From Halomonas zincidurans B6 (GTDB taxonomy: Bacteria > Pseudomonadota > Gammaproteobacteria > Pseudomonadales > Halomonadaceae), in contig NZ_JNCK01000001.1 of the NCBI RefSeq assembly GCF_000731955.1, positions 186,001 to 250,000 on the forward strand: a stretch of DNA of 64,000 bases, read 5' to 3'. Both the position numbers and the translations under genes were made by a program. The notes under the pieces are model-generated. The model saw only the letters and a program-made list of their open reading frames with translations, ran no database searches and was not told the origin of the DNA. Position 1 is the first letter of the stretch. Each line of letters opens with the position of its first letter. Shown here piece by piece: positions 45,283 to 54,113 of this stretch.

Positions 45283-46590
45283 TCAGCGCTGGCCGGGGGT
45301 GAAGTGCGAGCGCAAGCCCGCCCACACGTCGACGTAGCCGCGCTGGCGGAAGTCGGCGTCCAGGGCGGCCGGGGTCGGCTGGTACACGTAGCGGCTCTCG
45401 AACATGAAGGCCAGGGTGTCGCCCAGACGCTGCGGGGCCAGTTCGGCGGACGTCGCCTTCTCGAAGGTCTCCGCGTCGGGCCCGTGGGGCGACATGCTGT
45501 TGTGCAGGCTCGCTCCGCCGGGCAGGAAGCCTTCGGCCTTGGCGTCGTACGCGCCGTGGATCAGGCCCATGAACTCGCTCATCAGGTTGCGATGGAAGTA
45601 GGGCGGGCGAAAGGTGTGCTCGGCCACCATCCAGCGCGGCGGGAAGATCACGAAGTCGATGTTGGCCATTCCCGGCGTGTCGGAGGCCGAGGTCAGTACG
45701 GTGAAGATCGACGGGTCGGGATGGTCGAAGCTCACCGTGTTGAGGGTGTTGAAGCGCGCCAGGTCGTACTTGTAGGGCGCGTAGTTACCGTGCCAGGCCA
45801 CCACGTCCAGCGGCGAATGGTCGAGCCGGGTCGCCCACAACCGGCCCGAGAACTTGGCGACGAGCTCGAACTCGCCGGTCACGTCCTCGTAGCACGCCTC
45901 CGGACTCAGAAAGTCGCGCGGGTTGGCCAGCCCGTTGGCGCCGATCGGCCCCAGACCGGGCAGCTCGAACGGGCTGCCATAGTTCTCGCAGACATAGCCG
46001 CGCGCCGCCTCGGCACCGCCGGCGAGCCGGACCTGGAACTTGATCCCGCGCGGAATCACGGCGATCTCACCCGAAGCCACCTCAAGCACGCCCAGTTCGC
46101 TACGCAGCGTGATCGCACCCTGCTGCGGCACGATCAGCAGCTCGCCGTCGGCGTCGTAGCAGAAGCGCTCGGTCATGTCGCGGTTGAAGGCGTAGACGTG
46201 CACGCCGCAGCCGGTCTGTGCCGTGGCATCGCCATTGACGGCGATCGTCATCAGCCCGTCGATGAAGTCGGTGGGGATGTCGGGCAGCGGATGCGGATCC
46301 CAGCGCATCTGGTTGGGATCGGCGGCCGGCTCGTGCGGTGGCGCCGTGGCCCACTGGCCGCGCGCAAGCGGGCGATAGGCGCTTTGCGCCACCGAGGGGC
46401 GGATGCGGTACAGCCAGCTGCGCAGGTTGTGGCTGCGCGGGGCGGTGAATGCCGAACCGGTCAGTTGTTCGGCGTAGAGCCCGTAGGGGCAGCGCTGGGG
46501 CGAGTTCTGGCCTTCCGGCAGCGCGCCGGGCAGGGCCTCGCTGGCATGATGGTTGCGGAACCCGCTTAAGTATTCCGGTTTGTTATTCAT
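45283..46590 (-). CDS. hmgA: Homogentisate 1,2-dioxygenase
   Basis: A 435-residue non-haem Fe(II) dioxygenase opening the ring of homogentisate to maleylacetoacetate. The typical start is YLSGFRNHHASEALPGALPEGQNSP. The iron ligands lie in the cupin C-terminal half (AEHTFRPPYFHRNLMSEFMG with His and Glu), and LYAEQLTGSAFTAPR is strongly conserved. It is the first gene of hmgA-fahA-maiA, which degrades tyrosine and phenylalanine via homogentisate. The promoter and operator upstream indicate repression that is lifted by a pathway intermediate (inferred). Confidence 0.97.
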   Translation of the reverse strand: MNNKPEYLSGFRNHHASEALPGALPEGQNSPQRCPYGLYAEQLTGSAFTAPRSHNLRSWLYRIRPSVAQSAYRPLARGQWATAPPHEPAADPNQMRWDPHPLPDIPTDFIDGLMTIAVNGDATAQTGCGVHVYAFNRDMTERFCYDADGELLIVPQQGAITLRSELGVLEVASGEIAVIPRGIKFQVRLAGGAEAARGYVCENYGSPFELPGLGPIGANGLANPRDFLSPEACYEDVTGEFELVAKFSGRLWATRLDHSPLDVVAWHGNYAPYKYDLARFNTLNTVSFDHPDPSIFTVLTSASDTPGMANIDFVIFPPRWMVAEHTFRPPYFHRNLMSEFMGLIHGAYDAKAEGFLPGGASLHNSMSPHGPDAETFEKATSAELAPQRLGDTLAFMFESRYVYQPTPAALDADFRQRGYVDVWAGLRSHFTPGQR

Positions 46591-46636
46591 GAGCGTTCCT
46601 CGTCATCGATACGGGCAAGACACGACCACGCCGGCA

Positions 46637-46658
46637 TTTGGTTTCATTTGAAACTAAA
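46637..46658. promoter_or_regulatory. Palindromic operator of the hmg operon
   Basis: GTTTCA-TT-TGAAAC is a perfect palindrome, extended by TTTG and TAAA arms to 22 bp with one mismatched pair. It starts at the edge of the -10 and covers the expected transcription start of hmgA, so a bound repressor would block initiation. The cognate regulator is not in the window. Confidence 0.7.
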
Positions 46659-46686
46659 TCGTAGTGAGGGTGGCAGCCGCGGTCAA
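46658..46686 (-). promoter_or_regulatory. hmgA promoter
   Basis: On the minus strand -35 TTGACC and -10 TACGAT are separated by exactly 17 bp, about 70 bp before the hmgA start and abutting the palindromic operator. Confidence 0.65.
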
Positions 46687-46791
46687 GGGCTGTGTTCGTG
46701 AGGTGCGGAACCTAAATCCGGCGGTCGATATGTCATCAAACGAACATCTAATGGTCAGGATCTTGTAATGCGACCACCTTTAAGATCGCGA

Positions 46792-46821
46792 TTGTCTTTC
46801 GAACGATGGACAACCGATAAC
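46792..46821 (+). promoter_or_regulatory. Weak candidate ugpB promoter
   Basis: TTGTCT, 18 bp, GATAAC lies about 80 bp before the ugpB start in the 308-bp hmgA/ugpB divergent gap (46591-46898). No convincing Pho box was found. Confidence 0.35.
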
Positions 46822-46898
46822 AATGCCTGATCGTTCGATCAGCGAGTCGCGGTACGGGGCCCGTGTCCGTCGACCCCAAGCTTGTACAGGAGCCTTGC

Positions 46899-48245
46899 AT
46901 GTCTCGTTCGCTGTTTATTCCCTCCCTCGCGTGGCGCCGTGCCGCTCCGGGACTGGCCGGTACTCTGGCCGCGACACTCTTGAGCATGGGTTCGGCCCAG
47001 GCTGAAACACAGATCGAATGGTGGCACGCCATGGGCGGCACGCTCGGCGAGAAGGTCAACGAGATCGCCGCCGACTTCAACGCCAGCCAGGATGAATACG
47101 TCGTCAAGCCTGTCTTCAAGGGCAACTACACCGAAACCATGACCTCGGCGATCGCCGCCTTCCGTGCCGGCAAGGCACCGCAGATCGTGCAGATCTACGA
47201 GGTTGGCACCGCGACCATGATGTACGCCAAGGGCGCCATCGTGCCGGTCTATCAGCTGATGGCGGATGCCGACGTCGACTTCGACCCGAATGCCTACCTG
47301 TCGGCGGTCGCCGGCTACTACACCACGGCCGACGGCAAGATGCTCTCGCTGCCGTTCAACTCCTCCACGCCGGTGACCTACGTCAACCGCGACATTCTGG
47401 AGAAGGCCGGCGTCGACGAGGTGCCGACGACCTGGCAGGGCCTCGGCAAGACGCTCGAGAAGGTGGTGGATTCCGGCGCCGCGCAGTGTGGCCTGACTAC
47501 TACCTGGCCCTCCTGGGTGATGCTCGAGAACTACTCGGCGCGCAACGACATTCCCTTCGCCAGTAAGGCCAATGGCTTCAAGGGGCTGGACGCCCGCCTG
47601 CAGTTCAACGACACCGCGGTGGTCGATCATATCCAGCGTCTCAACCAGTGGCAGCAGGACGGACGCTTCGCTTACGGCGGCCGCAAGGACGATGCCGCAC
47701 CCAAGTTCTACTCCGGCGAGTGCGCGATGATGATGGGCTCCTCGGCCTCCTACGCTGGGGTGCGTGACAATGCCGACTTCAACTTCGGTGTCGCGCCGCT
47801 GCCCTACGATGCTGAGGTCGTCGACACGCCCAACAACACCATCATCGGCGGCGCCTCGCTGTGGGTGCTCGACGGCGCCAGCGAGGCGCAGAAGGAGGGG
47901 GTCGCGGCGTTCTTCAAGTACCTCTCCTCGCCCGAGGTGCAGGCCGACTGGCATCAGTTCACCGGCTATCTGCCGATCACCACCGCAGCCGCCAAGCTGA
48001 CCCGCGAGCAGGGGTTCTACGACGAGAACCCGGGCACCGACGTGGCGATCAAGCAGATGACCGGTTCCGAGCCCACCGAGAACTCCAAGGGGCTGCGGCT
48101 GGGCAACATGGTGCAGATCCGCGACGTGATCAACCAAGCCCTGGAGAAGATCTTCGCTGGTAACATCGGCGTTCAGGAAGGACTCGACCAGGCGGTCGAG
48201 AAGGGCAACGCGCTGCTGGCCAAGTTCCAGCGCGCCAACAGCTGA
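46899..48245 (+). CDS. ugpB: sn-Glycerol-3-phosphate ABC transporter, periplasmic binding protein
   Basis: A 448-residue solute-binding protein with a Sec signal peptide (about residues 1-34, ending SAQA). The mature start IEWWHAMGGTLGEKVNEIAADFN and KGNYTETMTSAIAAFRAGKAPQIVQIYEVGTATMM closely follow UgpB, which binds glycerol-3-phosphate and glycerophosphodiesters. NTIIGGASLWVL and YLPIT are the ligand-cleft segments of the family. The ATG at 46899 has an AGGAG site. It is the first gene of ugpBAEC; an intergenic hairpin follows it. No ugpQ phosphodiesterase gene is present here. Confidence 0.93.
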   Translation: MSRSLFIPSLAWRRAAPGLAGTLAATLLSMGSAQAETQIEWWHAMGGTLGEKVNEIAADFNASQDEYVVKPVFKGNYTETMTSAIAAFRAGKAPQIVQIYEVGTATMMYAKGAIVPVYQLMADADVDFDPNAYLSAVAGYYTTADGKMLSLPFNSSTPVTYVNRDILEKAGVDEVPTTWQGLGKTLEKVVDSGAAQCGLTTTWPSWVMLENYSARNDIPFASKANGFKGLDARLQFNDTAVVDHIQRLNQWQQDGRFAYGGRKDDAAPKFYSGECAMMMGSSASYAGVRDNADFNFGVAPLPYDAEVVDTPNNTIIGGASLWVLDGASEAQKEGVAAFFKYLSSPEVQADWHQFTGYLPITTAAAKLTREQGFYDENPGTDVAIKQMTGSEPTENSKGLRLGNMVQIRDVINQALEKIFAGNIGVQEGLDQAVEKGNALLAKFQRANS

Positions 48246-48260
48246 TCGCCCGCCAGGTTC

Positions 48261-48289
48261 GGCCCGCCATCGTGAGTCGCTGGCGGGCC
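48261..48289 (+). promoter_or_regulatory. Intercistronic hairpin between ugpB and ugpA
   Basis: GGCCCGCCA and TGGCGGGCC form a perfect 9-bp stem around an 11-nt loop. No T-run follows, so it probably protects the 3' end of the abundant ugpB message rather than terminating transcription. Confidence 0.7.
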
Positions 48290-48312
48290 GGCGTGCGTTG
48301 CGGAGACCCTGA

Positions 48313-49188
48313 ATGACCCACTTTCAACGCTATCGTTTCACTCCCTGGTTGCTGATGGCGCCGCAGCTGATCATCGTCGGGGTGTTCTTCTTCTGGCCGG
48401 CGCTGCAGGCGGTCGAACAGGCCTTCTACGTCGAGGATGCCTTCGGCCTGTCACGACAGTTCGCCGGGCTGGGCAATTTCGTGGCCGTCTTGACAAGCCC
48501 CGAATACTATAGCGCCGTGTGGACCACGGTGGTGTTTTCCCTGGCGGTGGCGCTTGGAGCGATGGCCATCGCCCTGCTGCTGGCGGTGCTGGCCGATCGC
48601 GTCATCAAGGGCGACAATGCCTACAAGACACTGCTTATCTGGCCCTATGCCGTGGCGCCGGCGGTGGCCGGCGTGTTGTGGCTGTTTCTCTTCGATCCGA
48701 CCCTGGGGCTGGTGAGTGCCGGCCTCAAGGCGCTGGGCATCGGTTGGAACCACAACCTCGACGGCAGCCAGGCGTTGCTGCTGGTGATCCTGGCCTCGAT
48801 CTGGAAGCAGATGAGCTACAACTTCGTGTTCTTCCTGGCCGGGCTGCAGGCCATTCCCAGGAGCCTGCTGGAGGCCGCCGCCATTGACGGTGCCGGCCCT
48901 TGGCGGCGCTTCTGGACGGTGACCTTTCCGTTGTTGTCGCCGACCAGTTTCTTCCTGCTGGTGATGAACAGCGTCTACGCCTTCTTCGACACCTTCGGCA
49001 CCATTGATACTGTCACCGGCGGCGGGCCGGGCGGCGCCACCACCACCCTGGTCTACAAGGTCTACCAGGATGGCTTCGTGGGGCAGGACCTGGGAGCCAG
49101 TGCCGCCCAGTCAGTGCTGTTGATGATCCTCGTGGGGCTGCTGACGCTGATCCAGTTCCGTTTCGTCGAACGTCGAGTCGAGTACTGA
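48313..49188 (+). CDS. ugpA: Glycerol-3-phosphate ABC transporter permease UgpA
   Basis: A 291-residue inner-membrane permease of the MalF-like type with six hydrophobic helices. The cytoplasmic EAA loop that docks on the ATPase reads EAAAIDGAGPWRRFWTVTFP, and the N-terminus FTPWLLMAPQLIIVGVFFFWPA is typical of UgpA. It pairs with UgpE to form the transmembrane channel. The stop overlaps the ugpE start by one base (TGATG). Confidence 0.94.
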   Translation: MTHFQRYRFTPWLLMAPQLIIVGVFFFWPALQAVEQAFYVEDAFGLSRQFAGLGNFVAVLTSPEYYSAVWTTVVFSLAVALGAMAIALLLAVLADRVIKGDNAYKTLLIWPYAVAPAVAGVLWLFLFDPTLGLVSAGLKALGIGWNHNLDGSQALLLVILASIWKQMSYNFVFFLAGLQAIPRSLLEAAAIDGAGPWRRFWTVTFPLLSPTSFFLLVMNSVYAFFDTFGTIDTVTGGGPGGATTTLVYKVYQDGFVGQDLGASAAQSVLLMILVGLLTLIQFRFVERRVEY

Positions 49189-50033
49189 TGCGCTACCAAC
49201 GACCCGGGCTTGATCTGGCCAGCCACCTGCTGCTGGCCATCGGTTGCGGCCTGTTCTTCCTGCCGGTGTGGCTGGCCTTCACCGCCAGCACCCATTCCAT
49301 GAGCGACCTCTACGCCAACGTCGCGCCGCTGTGGGTGGGCGATGCCGGGTTGTCCAACTACGCGCGGCTGATCAACGACCCGGTGAGCGGCCTGGGCACC
49401 GACGTGCTGCGCCTGCTCGCCAACTCGCTGGTGATGGCGCTGGGCATCGCCGTGGGCAAGATCGCCATTTCGCTGCTGGCCGCCTACGCCATCGTGTTCT
49501 TCCGCTTCCCGTTGCGGCGGCTGTGCTTCTGGCTGATCTTTATCACCCTGATGCTGCCGGTGGAGGTACGCATTATGCCAACCTTCGCGGTGGTAGCCGA
49601 CCTGGGGCTGCTGGACAGCTATGCGGGACTGATCCTGCCGCTGATTGCCAGCGCCACCGCGACCTTCCTGTTGCGTCAGTTCTACCTGACCATCCCGCCC
49701 GAGCTGGTCGAGGCCGCGCGCATCGATGGCGCGGGCCCCTGGCGTTTTCTGCGTGACATTCTGCTGCCGTTGTCGAAGACCAATCTCGCGGCATTGTTCG
49801 TGATCATGTTTATCTATGGCTGGAACCAGTATCTCTGGCCGCTGTTGATTACCACCAATGCTGACTATCTGACCGTTGTGGTCAGTCTCAAGCGTCTATT
49901 GACGACCGGTGATGCTCTGGTGCCCTGGCAGGATGTCACGGCCACCGCGATGCTGGCCATGGGGCCGCCGGTGCTGGTGATCCTGCTGATGCAGCGTTAC
50001 TTCGTCAAAGGCCTGGTCGAGACAGAAAAGTAA
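49188..50033 (+). CDS. ugpE: Glycerol-3-phosphate ABC transporter permease UgpE
   Basis: A 281-residue MalG-like permease with six hydrophobic helices. The EAA loop is EAARIDGAGPWRFLRDILLP, and the C-terminal region FVIMFIYGWNQYLWPLLITTN is highly typical of UgpE. The start at 49188 overlaps the ugpA stop, giving fixed stoichiometry of the two channel halves. ugpC follows after 54 bp. Confidence 0.94.
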   Translation: MRYQRPGLDLASHLLLAIGCGLFFLPVWLAFTASTHSMSDLYANVAPLWVGDAGLSNYARLINDPVSGLGTDVLRLLANSLVMALGIAVGKIAISLLAAYAIVFFRFPLRRLCFWLIFITLMLPVEVRIMPTFAVVADLGLLDSYAGLILPLIASATATFLLRQFYLTIPPELVEAARIDGAGPWRFLRDILLPLSKTNLAALFVIMFIYGWNQYLWPLLITTNADYLTVVVSLKRLLTTGDALVPWQDVTATAMLAMGPPVLVILLMQRYFVKGLVETEK

Positions 50034-50087
50034 ACGCTTGCCACGGCGTGAAAGGCACCTACGAGGAATGCTGACGAGACAACTTTT

Positions 50088-51215
<1,128 letters not shown>

Positions 51216-51355
51216 CACTAGATTATTCCAGCAATATGCTTACGTACTTATGCGCCTTCCAAGCCGAACTTCTTCAGCTCACTAACGGCCGCGGAGAGCG
51301 AGTGGGCAGGTTGCTGGCGCCGATGGGTTTCTCCACGTGCCCCAGCGCTGCGAGT

Positions 51356-51649
51356 TCACCGGTCCAGTTCGTTGGCTGAATGCTTTCTCAGGAAAACCTT
51401 CAAGCCTGGTTCATGCGCGTCTGCCAGCCGGGCCCGGTGTCCCGGAAGGCTTCGATAACATCCGGGTCGAGGCGCAGGCTCACCTGGGCCTTGCGGCATT
51501 CGGCAACAGGCCGGCCGCGCCTGGGCGTGAGCATCTCTTCGGCGGCTTGCTCCCCGAAGATCTCTGGCAGCGCCTCGCAAGCCGGCCTGGCTCGGCGGAA
51601 ATCATCGTCGGTCCATTCCGGGGCTTCGTCGTCAATTCTTTCGGTTCAT
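51356..51649 (-). pseudogene. Frameshifted BrnA-type antitoxin pseudogene
   Basis: On the minus strand, 51623 down to about 51378 reads IDDEAPEWTDDDFRRARPAC, then LPEIFGEQAA, RRGRP, QVSLRLDPDVIEAF and TGPGWQTRMNQA: the order and motifs of BrnA/CopG-type antitoxins (ribbon-helix-helix). The frame then hits TGA, but a one-base shift restores the usual C-terminal helix LKVFLRKHSANELDR with its own stop at 51356. The expected ATG (51649) is also out of frame with the body. Two lesions and the absence of an upstream brnT toxin gene mark it as a decayed orphan antitoxin. Confidence 0.75.
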
Positions 51650-51677
51650 CGCACTTTGCCGGGAAATGCGGCACAGG

Positions 51678-51712
51678 TCATCGCGAACCAGCTCCCTCCC
51701 ACAGCCCCCTGC
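51678..51712 (-). repeat. REP sequence a
   Basis: On the minus strand GTGGGAGGGAGCTGGTTCGC with a GATGA tail. First of four related palindromic units between ugpC and the tRNA gene. Confidence 0.75.
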
Positions 51713-51728
51713 CGGTTAGCTTGCCCTT

Positions 51729-51756
51729 GTGGGAGGGAATTTATTCCCGATGGCGG
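51729..51756 (+). repeat. REP sequence b
   Basis: GTGGGAGGGAATTTATTCCC-GATGGCGG, identical in its core to the unit at 13258. Confidence 0.8.
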
Positions 51757-51798
51757 CGGGCACTGTACCTCCCCGGCCATGCCGGGCGCCTGCGGCGC

Positions 51799-51823
51799 CA
51801 ATCGGGAACCAGTTCCCTCCCAC
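51799..51823 (-). repeat. REP sequence c
   Basis: Inverted unit (minus strand GTGGGAGGGAACTGGTTCCC), paired head-to-head with unit b about 45 bp away. Confidence 0.75.
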
Positions 51824-51864
51824 CGGCGTCCCCATGCTCCAGTGGGCCATCCAGGCTGGTTTGC

Positions 51865-51892
51865 GTGGGAGAGAGTTTATTCCCAATAGCGG
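51865..51892 (+). repeat. REP sequence d
   Basis: GTGGGAGAGAGTTTATTCCC-AATAGCGG, a degenerate copy of unit b. Apart from these units, the BrnA pseudogene and the following terminator, the 51216-51981 stretch shows no gene. Confidence 0.75.
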
Positions 51893-51927
51893 GGCCTTGA
51901 CGTTTCACGCTGATCCGCGAAGAACCC

Positions 51928-51969
51928 AAAAAAAGGCCACCGCTCTGATGAGCTAAGTGGCCGTTTTTT
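51928..51969. terminator. Terminator of the tRNA-Pro transcript
   Basis: AAAAAAAGGCCAC / GTGGCCGTTTTTT form a GC stem with a structured loop and A/T runs on both sides; it ends the minus-strand tRNA transcript 13 bp after its CCA and can work in both directions. Confidence 0.9.
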
Positions 51970-51981
51970 ATTGAGATTCTC

Positions 51982-52058
51982 TGGTCGGAGTAGCAGGATT
52001 CGAACCTACGACCTCTGCCTCCCGAAGGCAGCGCTCTACCAAGCTGAGCTATACTCCG
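51982..52058 (-). tRNA. tRNA-Pro (anticodon CGG)
   Basis: A complete 77-nt cloverleaf with encoded CCA. The acceptor stem is CGGAGTA/TACTCCG, including the C1-G72 pair typical of bacterial tRNA-Pro, with discriminator A. The D arm is GCTC AGCTTGGTA GAGC. The anticodon stem is CTGCC/GGCAG with loop TTCGGGA, giving anticodon CGG that reads CCG. The T arm is GTAGG TTCGAAT CCTGC. CCG is a frequent codon in such a high-GC genome. Confidence 0.97.
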
Positions 52059-52090
52059 ACGCGGTTGGGCGTGCGCCTCAACGGAGGTGC

Positions 52091-52118
52091 ATTATACGCA
52101 CTGCCAGGCGCTTGGCAA
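52091..52118 (-). promoter_or_regulatory. tRNA-Pro promoter
   Basis: On the minus strand -35 TTGCCA, 16 bp, perfect -10 TATAAT, with the start expected about 25 nt before the tRNA 5' end. Confidence 0.8.
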
Positions 52119-52132
52119 CCCCCGTGCAGTGC

Positions 52133-53107
52133 TCAGGATTGCCGGTCCACGGCCAGCCGGGCGAGCTCCGCCATGGTGTCGCGATAGCGGCTCGGCGCCA
52201 GCGTATCGAGCTGTTTCAGCGCACGCTCGGCCATCTCCTCGGCACGCGCGCGGGTGTATTCGAGCGCGCCGGTGGCGTGGACGATGGTCAGGACCTCGGC
52301 GAGCTGATCGAGGCCGCCCTGGCGAATCGCCCGGCGGATCAGCTTGGCCTGCTCGGGGCTGCCTTCGCGGATGGCGTGAATCAGCGGCAGGGTGGGTTTG
52401 CCCTCGGCCAGGTCGTCGCCGACGTTCTTGCCCATGGTATCGGCGTCGCCCTGATAATCGAGCAGGTCGTCGATCAGTTGAAAGGCGAGTCCTAGATAGC
52501 GCCCATAAAGGCGCAGCGCCTCTTGTTGCTCGGCACTGCCGTCGGCGAGGATCGCGCCGCTGTGCGAAGCGGCCTCGAACAGCATCGCCGTCTTGCCGTG
52601 GATGGTGTCGAAGTAGGCGGTCTCGTCGATGTCCGGATTGCCGACATTGGTCAGCTGCAGCACCTCGCCCTCGGCGATCGTGCAGGTGGCCGCCGACAGC
52701 ACTTCCATGACCCGCATCGAGCCGACCTCGACCATCATCTGGAACGAGCGCGAATAGAGAAAGTCGCCGACCAGTACCGACGGTGCGTTGCCCCAGTGTT
52801 CGTTGGCGGTGGTGCGCCCGCGGCGCAGGCTGGATTCGTCGACCACGTCGTCATGCAGCAGCGTCGAGGTGTGCATGAACTCGATCAGCGTGGCGAGCGT
52901 TATGTGCTTGTCGCCGTCATAGCCGAGCGCACGCGCCGACAGCAGGACCAGCAGCGGGCGCAGGCGCTTGCCGCCGCTCTCGATGATGTAATGGCCGATG
53001 GTCTCGACGAGCGGAACCCGCGAGTTCAGCTGGGCGAGCACGGCGCGGTCGACGGCGGCGAAATCCTCGGCCACCGCTGCATGGATAGGCGATGCGTTGA
53101 GTTGCAT
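52133..53107 (-). CDS. ispB: Octaprenyl (polyprenyl) diphosphate synthase
   Basis: A 324-residue trans-prenyltransferase making the side chain of ubiquinone. The two aspartate-rich motifs are LLHDDVVDESSLRRGR (first DDxxD) and LAFQLIDDLLDYQGD (second DDxxD), with GGKRLRP near the N-terminus binding isopentenyl diphosphate. Chain length cannot be set from the sequence alone. The ATG at 53107 matches the family start (QLNASPIHAAVAEDFAAVD). It is divergent from rplU, the standard gammaproteobacterial arrangement. Confidence 0.96.
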   Translation of the reverse strand: MQLNASPIHAAVAEDFAAVDRAVLAQLNSRVPLVETIGHYIIESGGKRLRPLLVLLSARALGYDGDKHITLATLIEFMHTSTLLHDDVVDESSLRRGRTTANEHWGNAPSVLVGDFLYSRSFQMMVEVGSMRVMEVLSAATCTIAEGEVLQLTNVGNPDIDETAYFDTIHGKTAMLFEAASHSGAILADGSAEQQEALRLYGRYLGLAFQLIDDLLDYQGDADTMGKNVGDDLAEGKPTLPLIHAIREGSPEQAKLIRRAIRQGGLDQLAEVLTIVHATGALEYTRARAEEMAERALKQLDTLAPSRYRDTMAELARLAVDRQS

Positions 53108-53285
53108 GTAGTGGCTGTCTGTCAGGGAGTTGGCGAAACCCGGGATGCGCGTTCGGTGTTTCTTCGAGGCGCCGTGTGGGTCGCTCTTGCCCCCGGCGCC
53201 GGCCATGGCTTGCCCGCTATGCTATGAGGGGGGGTGGGGGGCGTCAAGGCGAGGCGTGACGCGGCGCGGCATGCGCGCGATCCCC

Positions 53286-53314
53286 TTGTAGATTCGTCCA
53301 CGGATGGTTATAAT
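53286..53314 (+). promoter_or_regulatory. rplU-rpmA promoter
   Basis: -35 TTGTAG, exactly 17 bp, perfect -10 TATAAT, about 107 bp before the rplU ATG, leaving a leader of about 100 nt. The 314-bp ispB/rplU gap (53108-53421) also holds a G-run at about 53228-53240. Confidence 0.85.
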
Positions 53315-53421
53315 CCGCGACCCTAACTCATCATGCTCCCTGTCAGATGGCTGCCAAAAGGGGCGCCACTCGCCGCAGGCCGATGAAGAGCCCATCCCCG
53401 ATGAGTGTCTGGAGACGAAGT

Positions 53422-53733
53422 ATGTACGCTGTTATCAAGAGTGGCGGTAAGCAATACCGCGTCCAGGAAGGCCAGACCCTGAAGCTCGAGAAGCTTGAAG
53501 TGGCCACCGGCGACAGCCTGGATTTCGACCAGGTGCTGCTGGTCGCCGATGGCGACGACGTCAAGGTCGGCGCGCCGCTGGTCGATGGTGCCAAGGTATC
53601 CGCCGAGGTCGTGTCCCACGGCCGTGGCGACAAGGTCACCATCATCAAGTTCCGTCGTCGCAAGCACTCCATGCGTCGTCAGGGCCACCGTCAGTGGTTC
53701 ACCGAAGTCAAGATCACCGGGATTTCCGCCTGA
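53422..53733 (+). CDS. rplU: 50S ribosomal protein L21
   Basis: A 103-residue ribosomal protein with the L21 pattern: MYAVIKSGGKQYRVQEGQTL at the start, LVADGDDVKVGAPLVDGAKV in the middle and KVTIIKFRRRKHSMRRQGHRQ at the end. It binds 23S rRNA domain VI. The ATG at 53422 is the family start. rpmA follows after 36 bp. Confidence 0.98.
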   Translation: MYAVIKSGGKQYRVQEGQTLKLEKLEVATGDSLDFDQVLLVADGDDVKVGAPLVDGAKVSAEVVSHGRGDKVTIIKFRRRKHSMRRQGHRQWFTEVKITGISA

Positions 53734-53769
53734 GCGGTAGCACTCCCCTGAACCTGCGAGGACTTTGCA

Positions 53770-54027
53770 ATGGCTCATAAGAAGGCAGCCGGTAGTACAC
53801 GTAACGGTCGCGATTCCGAATCCAAGCGCTTGGGCGTCAAGCTGTTCGGCGGCCAGGCCGTGGCCCCGGGCAACATCATCGTCCGTCAGCGCGGCACGCG
53901 CTTCCACGCCGGCACCGGCGTGGGCATCGGCAAGGATCACACCCTGTTCGCACTGGACGAAGGCGTGATCAAGTTCGAGACCAAGGGTCCGAAGAACCGC
54001 AAGTTCGTGAGCGTCGTCTCCGCCTGA
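53770..54027 (+). CDS. rpmA: 50S ribosomal protein L27
   Basis: An 85-residue ribosomal protein whose N-terminal tail (AHKKAAGSTRNGRDSESKRLG) reaches toward the peptidyl-transferase centre. VKLFGGQAVAPGNIIVRQRGTRFHAG is the conserved core. No extra N-terminal cleavage extension as in Firmicutes is present. It is the second gene of rplU-rpmA, followed by a strong hairpin before obgE. Confidence 0.98.
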   Translation: MAHKKAAGSTRNGRDSESKRLGVKLFGGQAVAPGNIIVRQRGTRFHAGTGVGIGKDHTLFALDEGVIKFETKGPKNRKFVSVVSA

Positions 54028-54048
54028 GACCCCTCTCGAACGAGCACT

Positions 54049-54080
54049 GAAAAGGCCCCGCCAGCGCGGGGCCTTTTCGT
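54049..54080 (+). terminator. Terminator/attenuator between rpmA and obgE
   Basis: AAAAGGCCCCG / CGGGGCCTTTT with a CCAGCG-type loop, 22-53 bp after rpmA. It would lower obgE expression relative to the ribosomal genes. Confidence 0.88.
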
Positions 54081-54113
54081 ATATGGCGGCCATCGCCGCC
54101 CGGAGAATGTCAG

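Noticed and set aside
46591..46898. Possible Pho box upstream of ugpB (ATGTCAT-CAAA-CGAACAT around 46729)
   Set aside because: Only the first half resembles the CTGTCAT repeat; the second half matches at too few positions.
51971..52495. Plus-strand reading frame beginning with a peptide typical of misannotated genes over tRNAs
   Set aside because: It is the antisense of tRNA-Pro and of ispB, both well supported on the minus strand.
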